From contig NC_134145.1 of the NCBI RefSeq assembly GCF_033958435.1, positions 32,825,501 through 32,889,500 of the forward strand: 64,000 nt of DNA, in the 5' to 3' direction. Positions 40,401 through 44,079 of this stretch are shown here, in pieces (position 1 is the stretch's first letter; each line of letters starts with the position of its first letter). Origin of the DNA: Carettochelys insculpta (taxonomy: Eukaryota > Chordata > Testudines > Carettochelyidae). The position numbers and the translations under genes were made by a program. The notes beneath the pieces were generated by a model. The model made no database searches. It saw only the letters and a program-made list of their open reading frames with translations, and was not told the DNA's origin.

Positions 40401-42309
40401 AGATTCTCTGTATATTGAACAGACTTCAAACTCTCTTAGACAAAGAATTAATGGGCACAAAACAGACATAAAAACACTCCTGATCCACAAACCGCTCAGT
40501 CAGCATTTTAATGGAATGGGCCATTCTGTTAATGACCTGAAGGTTTGCGTCTCACTGAAGAGGAATTTTCACAACAGATTGAAATGAGGCTGCTGAACTC
40601 TCTTTTATATTCAAATTCAACACATTAACACATGGTTTGAACCAGGATGTGAATTTTCTAGGTCATTATTGGGGCTCTTTTGCATACTTGGCTTAATCTA
40701 ATTCTTGACTCCTCCGCCCCCATCCCTCTACTCTCTGATTTGCTCACCTTGATAATATTTTTCTGATTTGTCAACCTTGATTACTATTTTTTATTCTCTG
40801 TGCCTTCAATATTGAGTCTGTTCTGGTATGGCTATGATCTGAAGAAGTGGGTCTGTCCCACGAAAGCTCATCACCTAATAAATTATTTTGTTAGTCTTTA
40901 AAGTACTACTGGACTGCTTTTTGTTTTAATACTGTTACAGTTACTTACCAAAACACCTTAACACAAACCTAAGTAAACAGAATATGGTCATGTGTTCATC
41001 TCTTCCAAAACTCAACCTTACACCTTGGCACATCTCTACATTGGGGCTGTGCATGACAATCACAAAATCTATCAAGCAAATCCTCTGAATTCCAAGCAGA
41101 GAGAATAAGCCCGGCCTTCCCCCCCCTCCCCCGGGTACCATCAAAACAACACAAAAAGCACACTCAGGCTGTGTCTACATGAGCCCCCTCCTTTCGGAAG
41201 GGGCATGTTAATGAGGTGTTGCCATGAATATGTAGCACTTCATTAGCAGAATGGCGGCCGCGGCAATTCGACAGTGGTGCTTTCGAATCACACGCCGCCC
41301 ACGTAGCTGGGGGAGTTTCAAATCAACCCCCAGGACTCTGAAAGCACCTTCTTCCCATTTGTTTTGGGTAGAAGGGGCTTTCAAAGACTGGTGGGTCATT
41401 TCAAAAGGTCCCCAGCTACACAGGAGGTGCCTAATTTGAAAGCAGCACTTTCAAATCACCATGGCTGCCTTTATGCTAATGAAGCACTGCATAATCATGC
41501 CAATGCCTCATTAGCATCTTTCAAACTCCCTCATTAACATGCCCCTTCCGAAAGGAGGGGACTCGTGTAGACACAGCCTCATTCCCCAGAAATCGAGCTA
41601 TTATTTTTCTAAATAACATGTTTAAAATACTTCACATGAACACCAGTGTATTTCAAATTAGAAAAAAAAAACAAAGTTAAACATTTTACCAAGACAGTCA
41701 TTTTTTTCCAATTCCTTCTGTAACTCCTGAGTGGCTGGAATTCCAGTAACTGATGGAGCAGGTGCAAGATACCAATTTTTTGGCTCTTCATGCTTCAAAT
41801 ATCTGCTTATAACACAGGTTAATTACATAAAAGTATTTCTTAACCATTTCCACCAAATTTATGTCAACACTATTATTTACAAGTAACATATTTATTGTTC
41901 CTTCCCCTATAGATTATTTTTAAAACATCATAAATTTAAAACAGAACTTCTATTAATCAATGATTCAGAAGCACATACTGTATATAGCATAAACAAACAC
42001 AAAGTAACACTGATCAGTGCACTTTAACCCACATTACAGAATATTATGGGTTCCCAACTTGAAACTAACAACCCTCATTGAGATTATACCCTCTCTGTCT
42101 TTTTTATGTACAGCTAGAGAGGGAGAAATCCCAAAACCTTTAAGTGTTGTAACATGAGGTCATGATATAGAAACGGTTGAGAATCAGTGATTATTCAACA
42201 AACTCACTTTTGACTTGCATCTGGTCTTTCAAAAAATAAATTATCCAATGAAAAGACAGTGGCTGTAGGGTTCAGCATTGCTCAGTATCAGATACGAATT
42301 CTTGTTACA
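1387..42309 (-). CDS. HFM1: HFM1 (MER3) meiotic ATP-dependent DNA helicase, 5' part of gene
   Basis: HFM1 is a nuclear Ski2-like 3'-5' DNA helicase of the ZMM group that promotes crossover formation in meiotic prophase; that role is family knowledge. Translating the minus-strand exons listed below gives a continuous helicase core: a P-loop (APTGSGKT), APIKALC, a Walker B box reading IDE then VH across an intron (DEVH), the SATIPN motif, the [13 protein letters not shown] motif and [10 protein letters not shown]. These match vertebrate HFM1 far more closely than other Ski2 helicases such as ASCC3 or SNRNP200. Phases are consistent across introns from 32731 to 1387. The gene continues beyond the left edge, so the winged-helix and Sec63-like parts are missing. 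The N-terminal third is fast evolving in this family and is only partly resolved here. Confidence 0.95.
1484..1500. repeat. Poly-A tract abutting HFM1 acceptor
   Basis: A run of A directly to the right of the HFM1 exon at 1387-1481. On the minus strand it is the polypyrimidine tract (T16) of that exon's acceptor. Confidence 0.8.
1815..2175. repeat. DIRS terminal inverted repeat block
   Basis: The segment 1815-1875 (TTGTAATGATTGTTCTTC then CCTGTGGGTGCTCCACAGTA) is mirrored by the reverse complement at about 2071-2136 (GTGGAGCACCCACAGGGACA then GAAGAACCATCGTTACTACA). A third copy of the motif (GGGTGCTCCACAGTAGGTG) follows at 2161-2179. Such terminal and internal complementary repeats are used for circularisation in DIRS elements. 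Confidence 0.7.
2215..4296 (-). pseudogene. DIRS RNase H and tyrosine recombinase, frameshifted
   Basis: The 605-codon frame 4296-2479 starts with RNase H sequence: [15 protein letters not shown] holds the first catalytic aspartate and [11 protein letters not shown] the glutamate. A later motif reads NTNN where related elements usually have TDN, so another catalytic aspartate appears to be lost. The recombinase follows: [17 protein letters not shown] is an SAM-like N-terminal part, and [11 protein letters not shown] holds the first catalytic arginine. The last catalytic residues, HSTRAM (H-x-x-R) and AKHYS (the tyrosine), lie in another frame at 2445-2215, so a frameshift falls between about 2445 and 2500. 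Probably inactive. Confidence 0.85.
4032..5120 (-). pseudogene. DIRS reverse transcriptase, decayed
   Basis: The 362-codon frame has the DIRS-type RT order: [20 protein letters not shown] near residue 90, [15 protein letters not shown] (the first catalytic aspartate) near 130, and FPYPDN near 198 where active elements have Y-x-D-D. The loss of the second catalytic aspartate should abolish polymerase activity. Around 4090-4110 the frame for [11 protein letters not shown] shifts into that of the downstream RNase H frame, so pol is also split. It lies just downstream of the gag remnant. Confidence 0.85.
5401..5730 (-). pseudogene. DIRS gag N-terminus, truncated
   Basis: The frame begins [17 protein letters not shown] and continues [19 protein letters not shown], the paired CxxC and Cx2-4C...H...C zinc-binding motifs found at the start of turtle DIRS gag proteins. 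Only about 109 residues remain before the frame degenerates; the rest of gag is missing between here and RT at 5120. Assignment is from motif pattern and position. Confidence 0.7.
7025..7443. mobile_element. Harbinger-type MITE, 419 bp
   Basis: The terminal inverted repeats are AGGCTATGTCTACACTAGAA at the left and CTCTAGTGTAGACCCAGCC at the right, flanked by TAT on both sides (7022-7024 and 7444-7446). The interior repeats the motif GTTGACAG/CTGTCAAC in both orientations. No coding capacity. Similar interiors occur at 57643-58083 and 63727-64000. Confidence 0.8.
7705..7915. repeat. Penelope-type snapback repeat
   Basis: The left arm (about 7748-7830, CTTGTGGCACCTTATAGACT, then TTTCGTGGGCAAAG) is repeated in reverse complement at about 7837-7908 (CTTTGCCCACAAAAGCTTAT, then CTATAAGGTACCACAAG). 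The same sequence family appears at 63097-63205 and near the ends of the Penelope-like element at 39257-40928. The arrangement forms a hairpin of roughly 80-bp arms. Confidence 0.65.
8600..10100 (-). pseudogene. DIRS gag remnant
   Basis: Frames at 10094-9861, 9829-8948 and 8884-8606 form one broken gag. Recognisable turtle DIRS gag wording includes [46 protein letters not shown] and [13 protein letters not shown] zinc-finger-like start ([15 protein letters not shown]) is visible further upstream at about 10265-10318. Multiple stops and frameshifts show it is dead. Confidence 0.7.
10441..10467. repeat. Poly-T tract
   Basis: An uninterrupted run of about 25 T inside the decayed 5' region of the second DIRS-like element. 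Confidence 0.85.
10800..11865 (+). mobile_element. LTR-like retroelement segment
   Basis: The block is unique in the window, has a polyadenylation-type ATTAAA at 11662-11667 followed by a TATCTCTGACTCTGTGC stretch, and then TGGGGGCTCGAGCCGG at about 11764-11780, which resembles a proline-tRNA primer binding site (TGGGGGCTCGTCCGGG). It contains a GC-rich tandem repeat. The exact LTR ends could not be fixed, no internal gag/pol was seen, and a solo or truncated LTR is likely. Confidence 0.4.
11215..11405. repeat. GC-rich tandem repeat in LTR-like block
   Basis: About four copies of a unit of roughly 45-60 bases containing GGCCGGTAGGAGCGGC, GGCGGTAGA and GACGGCGACC or GATGGCGACC. It is much richer in CG than its surroundings and keeps an open frame on the minus strand. 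Confidence 0.8.
11866..13460 (-). mobile_element. Third DIRS-like remnant
   Basis: The stretch 11870-12020 (TGCACATGCATGATCCAAGT, then GAGCACCCATGGGGACCAAC and CAAAGAAGAA) is a degraded DIRS terminal repeat similar to 1850-2150. At 13250-13344 the minus strand reads [20 protein letters not shown], which resembles the zinc-binding start of a DIRS gag. The interior is too degraded to translate. Boundaries are approximate. Confidence 0.45.
13461..14590. other. HFM1 intron, no gene seen
   Basis: The stretch 13700-13920 is GC-moderate with TTCCAGAAGG/CCTTCTGGAA type internal complementarity (for example 13803-13830 and 13866-13895) and is probably another old MITE. The remainder is AT-rich with no recognisable exon. 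Confidence 0.45.
14591..14736 (-). CDS. HFM1: HFM1 exon with motifs V and VI
   Basis: The 146-base exon follows CTGATTTAG and ends CCTCAG|GTAAGT. It reads [20 protein letters not shown], then [20 protein letters not shown] and RPQ. It holds motif V and the arginine-finger motif VI ([10 protein letters not shown]). The intron that follows is 13.1 kb. Confidence 0.97.
14737..15820. other. HFM1 intron, no gene seen
   Basis: AT-rich to 15250. At 15300-15720 there is a moderately GC-rich stretch with no recognised family. No exon-like frame with splice sites was found. Confidence 0.45.
15820..16055 (+). mobile_element. CR1 LINE 3' end
   Basis: The sequence GAGCAGGTTGGATATTAGGA, followed by GGATTTTGAGTCCCGACTTG, ATGACCTCCTGAGGTCCCTT and the terminal repeat ATTCTGTGATTCTATGAT at about 16030-16050, is the standard 3' UTR of CR1 elements of birds and reptiles. 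It is truncated at the 5' side with no ORF2. Confidence 0.92.
16060..17250. other. HFM1 intron, no gene seen
   Basis: The block 16060-16730 has mixed composition and no recognised family; 16740-17250 is AT-rich. No supported exon. Confidence 0.45.
17253..17354 (-). CDS. HFM1: HFM1 exon with AYHHAGM motif
   Basis: The 102-base exon follows TTTTTTCAG and ends CTTT|GTAAGT. It reads [20 protein letters not shown], then [14 protein letters not shown]. The YHHAGM signature is typical of Ski2-like helicases. It ends one base into the phenylalanine of [10 protein letters not shown]. Confidence 0.96.
17432..17475 (-). CDS. HFM1: HFM1 short exon
   Basis: The 44-base exon follows TTTTTATGTAG and ends AGAG|GTAAAT. 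Completing the split arginine it reads [14 protein letters not shown], matching human LQKYAYSVRDSKLR. Phases on both sides fit the neighbours. Confidence 0.92.
17624..18333. mobile_element. Harbinger-type non-autonomous element, 710 bp
   Basis: The ends are GGCTGCGTCTACATGTGCAC and GTGCACGTGTAGACGTAGCC, and the flanking CTT is duplicated (17621-17623 and 18334-18336). The interior repeats TTCGAAGT, ATCGAAATAG and CGACGTT motifs in both orientations around a GC-rich core (17855-18130). It is a close relative of 48375-49056; both carry matching open frames of about 100 codons on the minus strand (18009-17707 and 18260-17943 here). Confidence 0.85.
18440..18605 (+). mobile_element. CR1 LINE 3' end, degraded
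   Basis: GTGACTGGAAGTTTTTAGAA, AGGTTAGACAAATATTTATC and the final TACATTTCTATGGTTAGC stretch correspond to a degraded CR1 3' UTR. It lies immediately beside the HFM1 exon at 18622-18710. Confidence 0.7.
18622..18710 (-). CDS. HFM1: HFM1 exon, start of second RecA domain
   Basis: The 89-base exon follows TTTTATAG and ends AAAG|GTATCT. It reads [15 protein letters not shown], then [11 protein letters not shown]. Motif IV (FCxTRKG) is present. It ends two bases into an arginine codon. Confidence 0.95.
18796..18996 (-). CDS. HFM1: HFM1 exon, linker between RecA domains
   Basis: The exon has 67 codons, after TTCTTTAAAG and before GTG|GTATAT. It begins [15 protein letters not shown], continues [16 protein letters not shown] and ends SEQKPTLV. 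The [16 protein letters not shown] block is diagnostic of HFM1. Confidence 0.97.
19595..19756 (-). CDS. HFM1: HFM1 exon with SAT motif
   Basis: The exon has 54 codons, between TTAATAG and GAGGAT|GTAAGA. It starts [10 protein letters not shown], completing DEVH, and ends [15 protein letters not shown], which is helicase motif III. All codons are open and the match to human HFM1 is close. Confidence 0.96.
19902..19979 (-). CDS. HFM1: HFM1 exon with start of DEVH box
   Basis: Exactly 26 codons lie between CTCCCCACAG and GATGAG|GTAGTG. It reads [14 protein letters not shown], then [10 protein letters not shown]. The Walker B motif is split by the intron: IDE here and VH at the start of the next exon. 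Confidence 0.96.
20377..20528 (-). CDS. HFM1: HFM1 exon, motif Ia to TTP
   Basis: The 152-base exon reads [20 protein letters not shown], then [11 protein letters not shown] and HIIMTTP. The APIKALC and TTP motifs are helicase motifs Ia and Ib. The acceptor is TTTTAG. The donor CCA|GTAGGT is somewhat weak but is fixed by the phase of the next exon, which begins with GAG. Confidence 0.96.
20530..22430. other. HFM1 intron, no gene seen
   Basis: AT-rich intron with short unsupported frames only. No recognised transposon or exon; 22040-22430 has somewhat higher GC. Confidence 0.5.
22436..22665. repeat. Interspersed foldback repeat
   Basis: The left part GTGTTGTTGCAGGCTTGTTG, GGACCAGGATATTAGA and TTTTATTGGACCAATTTG is followed at 22628-22660 by the reverse complement AATAAAAGATATTACCTCAC. 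The sequence is a widespread reptile interspersed repeat by my recollection; family name not assigned. Confidence 0.55.
23075..23207 (-). CDS. HFM1: HFM1 exon with Walker A (P-loop)
   Basis: The 133-base exon follows TTCTTTCCTAG and ends A|GTGAGT. It reads [19 protein letters not shown], then [16 protein letters not shown] is the ATP-binding P-loop (motif I). It ends one base into the methionine codon of MAPIKALC. Confidence 0.97.
23453..23787. mobile_element. Tc1/mariner-type MITE, 335 bp
   Basis: The left end CACTAAACTCTTCC and right end AGAGTTTACTG form terminal inverted repeats of the type CAGTAAACTCT, flanked by TA on each side (23451-23452 and 23788-23789). No coding capacity. Related termini occur at 24252-24585. 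Confidence 0.65.
23851..24030. mobile_element. hAT-type MITE, 180 bp
   Basis: The ends CAGGATTCAGCAAACTTTCC and GCCAGGGGTTGCTGACCCCTG are imperfect inverted repeats of the hAT form CAGGGGTCAGCAA. It is flanked by an 8-base target duplication with one mismatch: CTCTAGAC at 23843-23850 and CTCTATAC at 24031-24038. Eight-base duplications are the hAT signature. Confidence 0.85.
24252..24585. mobile_element. Tc1/mariner-type MITE, 334 bp
   Basis: The left end CAGTAAACCCCCAAAATGCATG and right end ACTTAGC-like GTAAGTCGGGAGTCTACTG are inverted repeats (CAGTARACYCCC), flanked by TA at 24250-24251 and 24586-24587. The interior is GC-rich. A poly-A tract follows at about 24592-24610. Confidence 0.7.
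24610..25160. other. HFM1 intron, no gene seen
   Basis: A plus-strand open frame at 24688-25053 has no recognisable domain and includes CTCC-rich sequence, so it is not called. The remainder is AT-rich. Confidence 0.45.
25165..28405 (-). mobile_element. Fourth DIRS-like remnant
   Basis: The left end 25165-25515 carries GTGGAGCACCCACAGAAGGA and CAAGTGCTCCTCCTGTGGGT, which are DIRS terminal motifs like those at 1850-2175; the right end at 28370-28405 reads AAGCACCCACAGGGAGAGCA then CTCAAAGAAGAA. Between them the minus strand shows degraded recombinase (25600-26500) and RT sequence (27180-27560, where the order matches 4800-5330 of the first DIRS copy). A younger Harbinger-type MITE (27640-27933) is inserted. 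No open frame survives. Confidence 0.65.
27640..27933. mobile_element. Harbinger-type MITE, 294 bp
   Basis: The left end CCCTGTGTATACATGAGCCC and right end GGGCTCGTGTAGACCCAGCC are inverted repeats, with AGA duplicated on each side (27637-27639 and 27934-27936). The interior motifs GAAAGGGGCATGTTAATGAG and its complement match those in 41167-41578. Confidence 0.8.
29288..29630 (-). mobile_element. Penelope-like element 3' fragment
   Basis: AAAAAGCAGTCGAGTAGCAC, TTTAAAGACTACCAAAATCA and GACAGACCCGCTTCTTCAGA are the reverse complement of the tail of the Penelope-like element at 40600-40926. It is 5' truncated and without coding sequence. Confidence 0.75.
29640..30360. repeat. Minisatellite, AGAGGGAAGGGGAGAGCCCAGCC type
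   Basis: At least 15 imperfect units of about 30-50 bases share CACACACAGAGGGAAGG, GGGAGAGCCCAGCC and variable C-runs. Long open frames in several phases here are artefacts of the repeat. It ends in a CA-rich stretch at 30300-30325. Confidence 0.9.
30740..31260. other. HFM1 intron, no gene seen
   Basis: AT-rich; no repeat family or exon recognised. Confidence 0.5.
31261..31331 (-). CDS. HFM1: HFM1 exon, Q-motif-like region
   Basis: The 71-base exon starts after ATATCAAG and ends GATGAT|GTAAGT. With the preceding C it reads [20 protein letters not shown] then ALDD, almost identical to the human [20 protein letters not shown] segment. This aromatic block precedes the P-loop in HFM1 and probably helps bind the nucleotide. 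The intron that follows is 8.05 kb and full of transposons. Confidence 0.93.
31332..32683. other. HFM1 intron, no gene seen
   Basis: Very AT-rich, with only short low-complexity frames. No exon or transposon boundary was recognised. Confidence 0.5.
32684..32731 (-). CDS. HFM1: HFM1 exon before the helicase core
   Basis: The 48-base exon follows GTTTCTCTAG and ends ATCC|GTATCC. It reads [15 protein letters not shown], matching human ENGLGSLKAVTEIP. It starts and ends in phase 1; the final C forms a proline codon with the next exon. Confidence 0.85.
32915..33274. mobile_element. Harbinger-type MITE, about 360 bp, degraded
   Basis: The ends ACGGCTACACTACAGAGATA and TACGTAGACATAGCC resemble the GGCTRTGTCTACAC terminal repeat. 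The interior repeats TTTCAAAATA and TATTTTGAAA in both orientations. No clear target duplication remains. Confidence 0.6.
33702..33735 (-). CDS. Possible short HFM1 exon
   Basis: A 34-base open stretch is bounded by the acceptor TTTTTAATCTTAG and the donor AAAG|GTATAG. Its phase fits the exon at 32684-32731 in one frame but does not fit the exon at 36061-36117, so another exon or another explanation would be needed. The Tigger transposon boundary at 33757 lies just 21 bases upstream of the acceptor, so any branch point would fall inside transposon sequence. Low confidence. Confidence 0.25.
33757..35426 (+). mobile_element. Tigger (pogo) DNA transposon, decayed
   Basis: The terminal inverted repeats are CATTAGGGTCTCAAAGTACG at the left and CATGTACTCTGAGACCTTACTG at the right, flanked by TA (33755-33756 and 35427-35428), the target of Tc1/mariner elements. 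The interior carries a Tigger-type transposase in the plus orientation. At 1670 bp it is shorter than full-length Tigger elements, and its reading frame is broken. It lies in an HFM1 intron, 21 bp from a possible exon. Confidence 0.88.
34279..35285 (+). pseudogene. Tigger transposase pseudogene (CENP-B/DDE)
   Basis: The frame opens at [10 protein letters not shown] and stops after about 15 residues, then resumes. The CENP-B-type DNA-binding part includes [20 protein letters not shown] and [15 protein letters not shown]. The DDE part includes [20 protein letters not shown] (first catalytic aspartate) and [15 protein letters not shown] (second aspartate). Stops near 34330, 34830, 35109 and 35284 break the frame. 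The same fold underlies domesticated genes such as CENPB and JRK, but this copy is plainly dead and inside a TA-flanked element. Confidence 0.88.
35430..36060. other. HFM1 intron, no gene seen
   Basis: AT-rich sequence. An HFM1 exon is expected somewhere between 33.7 and 36 kb by comparison with the human protein but I could not recognise it. Confidence 0.4.
36061..36117 (-). CDS. HFM1: HFM1 probable N-terminal exon
   Basis: A 57-base exon lies between a good acceptor (TTCCCCCTTCCAAAG) and the donor G|GTAATT. In the phase expected from the neighbouring exons it reads [18 protein letters not shown]. This is loosely like the SVKIVQTEMNKGKS segment of human HFM1. The splice sites are convincing; the protein match is weak because this region evolves quickly. 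Confidence 0.55.
36118..37084. other. HFM1 intron, no gene seen
   Basis: AT-rich sequence. A short stretch at 36490-36560 has splice-like signals on the minus strand but its frame is closed; not called. Confidence 0.45.
37085..37328 (-). pseudogene. HFM1: Candidate HFM1 N-terminal exon with interrupted frame
   Basis: From 37328 a phase-compatible frame reads [12 protein letters not shown] and later [22 protein letters not shown], which resembles the human segment EDTNYISLTQKFQFAFPSD. It meets an in-frame TAA at 37198-37200 and a TGA soon after. A different frame further on reads [15 protein letters not shown], similar to human KLVNFAEDKGESTS. Two later acceptor-like sites (after CAG at about 37177 and after TTTCAG at about 37153) would join exon two to this second frame in the correct phase, skipping the stops. 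Whether the exon is damaged or simply starts later cannot be decided from sequence alone. The similarity is by eye and weak. Confidence 0.4.
37872..38192. mobile_element. Harbinger-type MITE, about 320 bp
   Basis: The left end GGCTCTGTCTACACGAGCAA and interior repeats CTCTTTCGAAAGAG and AAAAGCACTCTTTCA place it in the same terminal-repeat family. The right end near 38190 (AGATGTCTGTAGTGTAAA) is degraded. A truncated relative is at 48085-48262. Confidence 0.7.
38344..38804. mobile_element. Harbinger-type MITE, about 460 bp
   Basis: The ends GGCTGTGTCTTCACATGCCA and GGCACGTGGAGGTGCAGCC are degraded inverted repeats. The interior is an imperfect palindrome with GAAGATGCTAA, GCCTCATTAG and TTCCAGAAGGAGG motifs in both orientations centred near 38575, which creates mirrored open frames on both strands. 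Confidence 0.75.
38805..39256. other. HFM1 intron, no gene seen
   Basis: AT-rich sequence between a MITE and the Penelope-like element; nothing recognised. Confidence 0.5.
39400..39980 (+). pseudogene. Penelope-like reverse transcriptase remnant
   Basis: Broken frames read [19 protein letters not shown] sequence near 39490, YIDDIFMIW (the catalytic YxDD box) at about 39595-39621, [12 protein letters not shown], and [12 protein letters not shown] further on, followed by LRYNRICSG and DRDRKRQD. These are the thumb and palm motifs of Penelope-type RT. Internal stops and frameshifts interrupt it. Confidence 0.75.
40192..40587 (+). pseudogene. Penelope-like GIY-YIG endonuclease domain
   Basis: The open frame reads [18 protein letters not shown] (a CxxC-type zinc-binding lead), [20 protein letters not shown] and [20 protein letters not shown]. 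This is the GIY-YIG nuclease of Penelope-like elements. The second motif reads YIE rather than YIG, so the signature glycine is lost, while the catalytic arginine of LRQRINGH remains. The ATG used is internal to the original pol protein. Inactive by inference. Confidence 0.8.
40944..41166. other. HFM1 intron, no gene seen
   Basis: Short intron stretch with a CCCCCCCTCCCCCGGG low-complexity run near 41120; nothing else recognised. Confidence 0.5.
41167..41578. mobile_element. Harbinger-type MITE, 412 bp, beside HFM1 exon
   Basis: The ends GGCTGTGTCTACATGAGCCC and GACTCGTGTAGACACAGCC are inverted repeats, and TCA is duplicated on each side (41164-41166 and 41579-41581). The interior motifs GAAGGGGCATGTTAATGAGG and their complements form an imperfect palindrome. 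It ends 111 bases from the HFM1 exon at 41690-41802. Confidence 0.85.
41690..41802 (-). CDS. HFM1: HFM1 second coding exon
   Basis: This 113-base exon completes the lysine codon split by the previous intron and reads [16 protein letters not shown], then [13 protein letters not shown]. It aligns with the conserved HFM1 segment LDWFLPPAP...IPDTQELEEELE. The acceptor is CAG after an AT-rich tract and the donor is G|GTAAAA. It ends one base into a codon. A Harbinger-type MITE lies only 111 bases further downstream in the intron. Confidence 0.9.
42208..42309 (-). CDS. HFM1: HFM1 exon with start codon
   Basis: The exon follows a pyrimidine-rich acceptor ending ACAG and carries 31 bases of 5' UTR before the ATG at 42278-42276. 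The coding part starts [20 protein letters not shown], which matches the HFM1 N-terminus (MLK... then FSLENLFFEKPD in human). It ends with two bases of a lysine codon before a GTGAGT donor at 42202-42207. The presence of an acceptor means that at least one non-coding 5' exon lies further right, probably in the CpG block near 44 kb. Confidence 0.9.
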
Positions 42310-42562
42310 CTGTAAAAACAGCACATAGATGTATAGATACATATGCAAAGATGACATAACAGTTTTAATAAAATAAAGTGTATGTACACATACCTTTTCA
42401 TCTCTAGGTTATCATCCTTGTTTCTGAAAATAAATTCACTCTTAGCGTGAACAGAAACCACCTATTTCTTGACAAAATTTCATGATCATTTATTATCAGT
42501 AATGCAATGTGCCCAAACTCTAACCATTCATGCATGTTCTTGAAGTTAAGCATGCACTGAAT

Positions 42563-42998
42563 GGCTGTGTCTACACGTGCCCCAGACTTCGAAATGGCCA
42601 TGCAAATGGCCATTTTGAAGTTTACTAATGAAGCGCTGAAATGCATATTCAGCGCTTCATTAGCATGCGGGCGGCAGCCGCGCTTCGAAATTGACGCTCC
42701 TTGCCGCCGCGCGGCGCGTCCAGACGGGGCTCCTTTTCGAAAGGATGCTGCCTACTTCGAAGTCCCCTTATTCCCATGAGCTCATGGGAATAAGGGGACT
42801 TCGAAGTAGGCGGGGTCCTTTCGAAAAGGAGCCCCGTCTGGACGCGCCGCGCGGCGTCAAGGAGCGTCAATTTCGAAGCGCGGCTGCCGCCCGCATGCTA
42901 ATGAAGCGCTGAATATGCATTTCAGCGCTTCATTAGTAAACTTCAAAATGGCTATTTGCATGGCCATTTCGAAGTCTGGGGCACGTGTAGACACAGCC
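42563..42998. mobile_element. Near-perfect 436-bp palindromic Harbinger-type MITE
   Basis: The two arms meet at 42780/42781 (CCCATGAG then CTCATGGG) and differ at only about five positions by eye. The ends are GGCTGTGTCTACACGTGCCC and its complement, and AAT is duplicated on each side (42560-42562 and 42999-43001). Both strands encode the same open frame of about 73 codons because of the symmetry. The high arm identity implies a recent insertion or arm homogenisation. It lies 254 bases upstream of the first HFM1 exon with an ATG, in a 5' UTR intron or promoter-proximal region. Confidence 0.92.
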
Positions 42999-43059
42999 AA
43001 TGTCTGCAAGATCAAATTTGCATCTGTACCTAGTAATAAAAATTAACTGAATTGCAATG

Positions 43060-43393
43060 ACTATGCTGTGCCTCATTAGCATAATGGAGACTGCAGCACT
43101 TTGAAAGTGCCGCTTTCAACCGCGTGCAGCTTATCTACACAGGGTCCTTTCCAAAAGGACCCTGCATTCTTCAAAACCCTCTTATGCCTATAATCAAATA
43201 GGAATAAGAAAATTTCAAAGTGTGTGGGATCCTTCTGAAAAGGACCCCATGTAGACAAGCTGCGCACAATCAAAAGCGGCCCAGTCGAAGCGCCGCCGCT
43301 GCCCTTATGCTAATCAGGTGCTGCAATGAATATCCCAAAGTGTCTCATTAGCATTCCACTTTTGAAAGGGAGCTGCTAGTGTAGATATAGCCC
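43060..43393. mobile_element. Harbinger-type MITE, truncated
   Basis: CTCATTAGCATAATGG, then internal GGTCCTTTCCAAAAGGACCC and GGATCCTTCTGAAAAGGACC repeats, and the right end AGTGTAGATATAGCC belong to the same family. The left terminal repeat is missing. Confidence 0.65.
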
Positions 43394-43483
43394 TGATGAC
43401 ACCTCAATTTGAGACAGTTGTCTCAAAAGTTTGATCTTAAAAATGTTTTATGTCAGAAAATAATGTTCATGTATCTTTACTCA

Positions 43484-43700
43484 GGCTATGTCTAGATTGC
43501 GTGAGGAGTCTTCTGCCGACATCATGGCCTTCCTCATTCCACAAGGAAGATGGGTTGTGTTGGCAGAGGGGATTTTCCTGACATTTGGCCCCATGTGGAT
43601 GGGCCAAATGTTGGGAAACTCTCTCCCAACAGAACTGGGGGCAGAAGATAACACAAATGCACTGTGCAATTTGCATATATTTTGTTGACAATTCTCGGCA
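43484..43700. mobile_element. Harbinger-type MITE fragment
   Basis: The left terminal repeat GGCTATGTCTAGATTGCGTG is clear, followed by TCTTCTGCCGACATC and TTGGGAAACTCTCCCAA. No right terminal repeat was found. Confidence 0.5.
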
Positions 43701-44079
43701 ATTTAGATGAGATCTCAGAAGAACTCAGAGTAAGTCAAGAGCTTCTCTCACCAGAGCTTGAGCCAACACACCTTGATGACGTTTTAAGAACTGTTCCTTC
43801 CCGCTAATACACAACACCACAGCTTTTTAAAACTATCAGAACTATGATTCCCCCTAAACCCTCCTCCCTTTTCAACACACAAACACGTTCTTCTGTTAGG
43901 CTTAGGCTGTGACACCCAAGGACCCTCCCTAGTGCCACTCCAGGAATACGGCTTAGCCGAGTTTATCTCAGGTGCGAAGAGCTTCGCTAATCAGCAATGA
44001 AAGGGACTGAGGAGTAATCATTCCCTTTGCCCTCCTAGTTCTGTAGGATCAACATCAGACACTCAATTTGGCTCTACCC

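Larger units (their letters stand above)
39257..40928 (+). mobile_element. Penelope-like retroelement with 15-bp target duplication
   Basis: The element is flanked by identical 15-base copies of ATACTGTTACAGTTA at 39242-39256 and 40929-40943. It contains decayed reverse transcriptase (39400-39970) and a GIY-YIG endonuclease frame (40192-40587). The tail AATAAATTATTTTGTTAGTC through CTGGACTGCTTTTTGTTTTA at 40875-40928 is repeated in inverted orientation at 39293-39354 near the 5' end, as known for the inverted terminal arrangements of Penelope elements. It is 5' truncated relative to a full element. Confidence 0.88.

Noticed and set aside
42649..42912. Matching 73-codon frames on opposite strands
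   Set aside because: The identity of the two frames is a direct consequence of the palindrome, not evidence for a gene.
42563..42998. CRISPR-like or phage-type repeat structure
   Set aside because: A single palindrome with a target duplication in vertebrate DNA; no regular spacer pattern.
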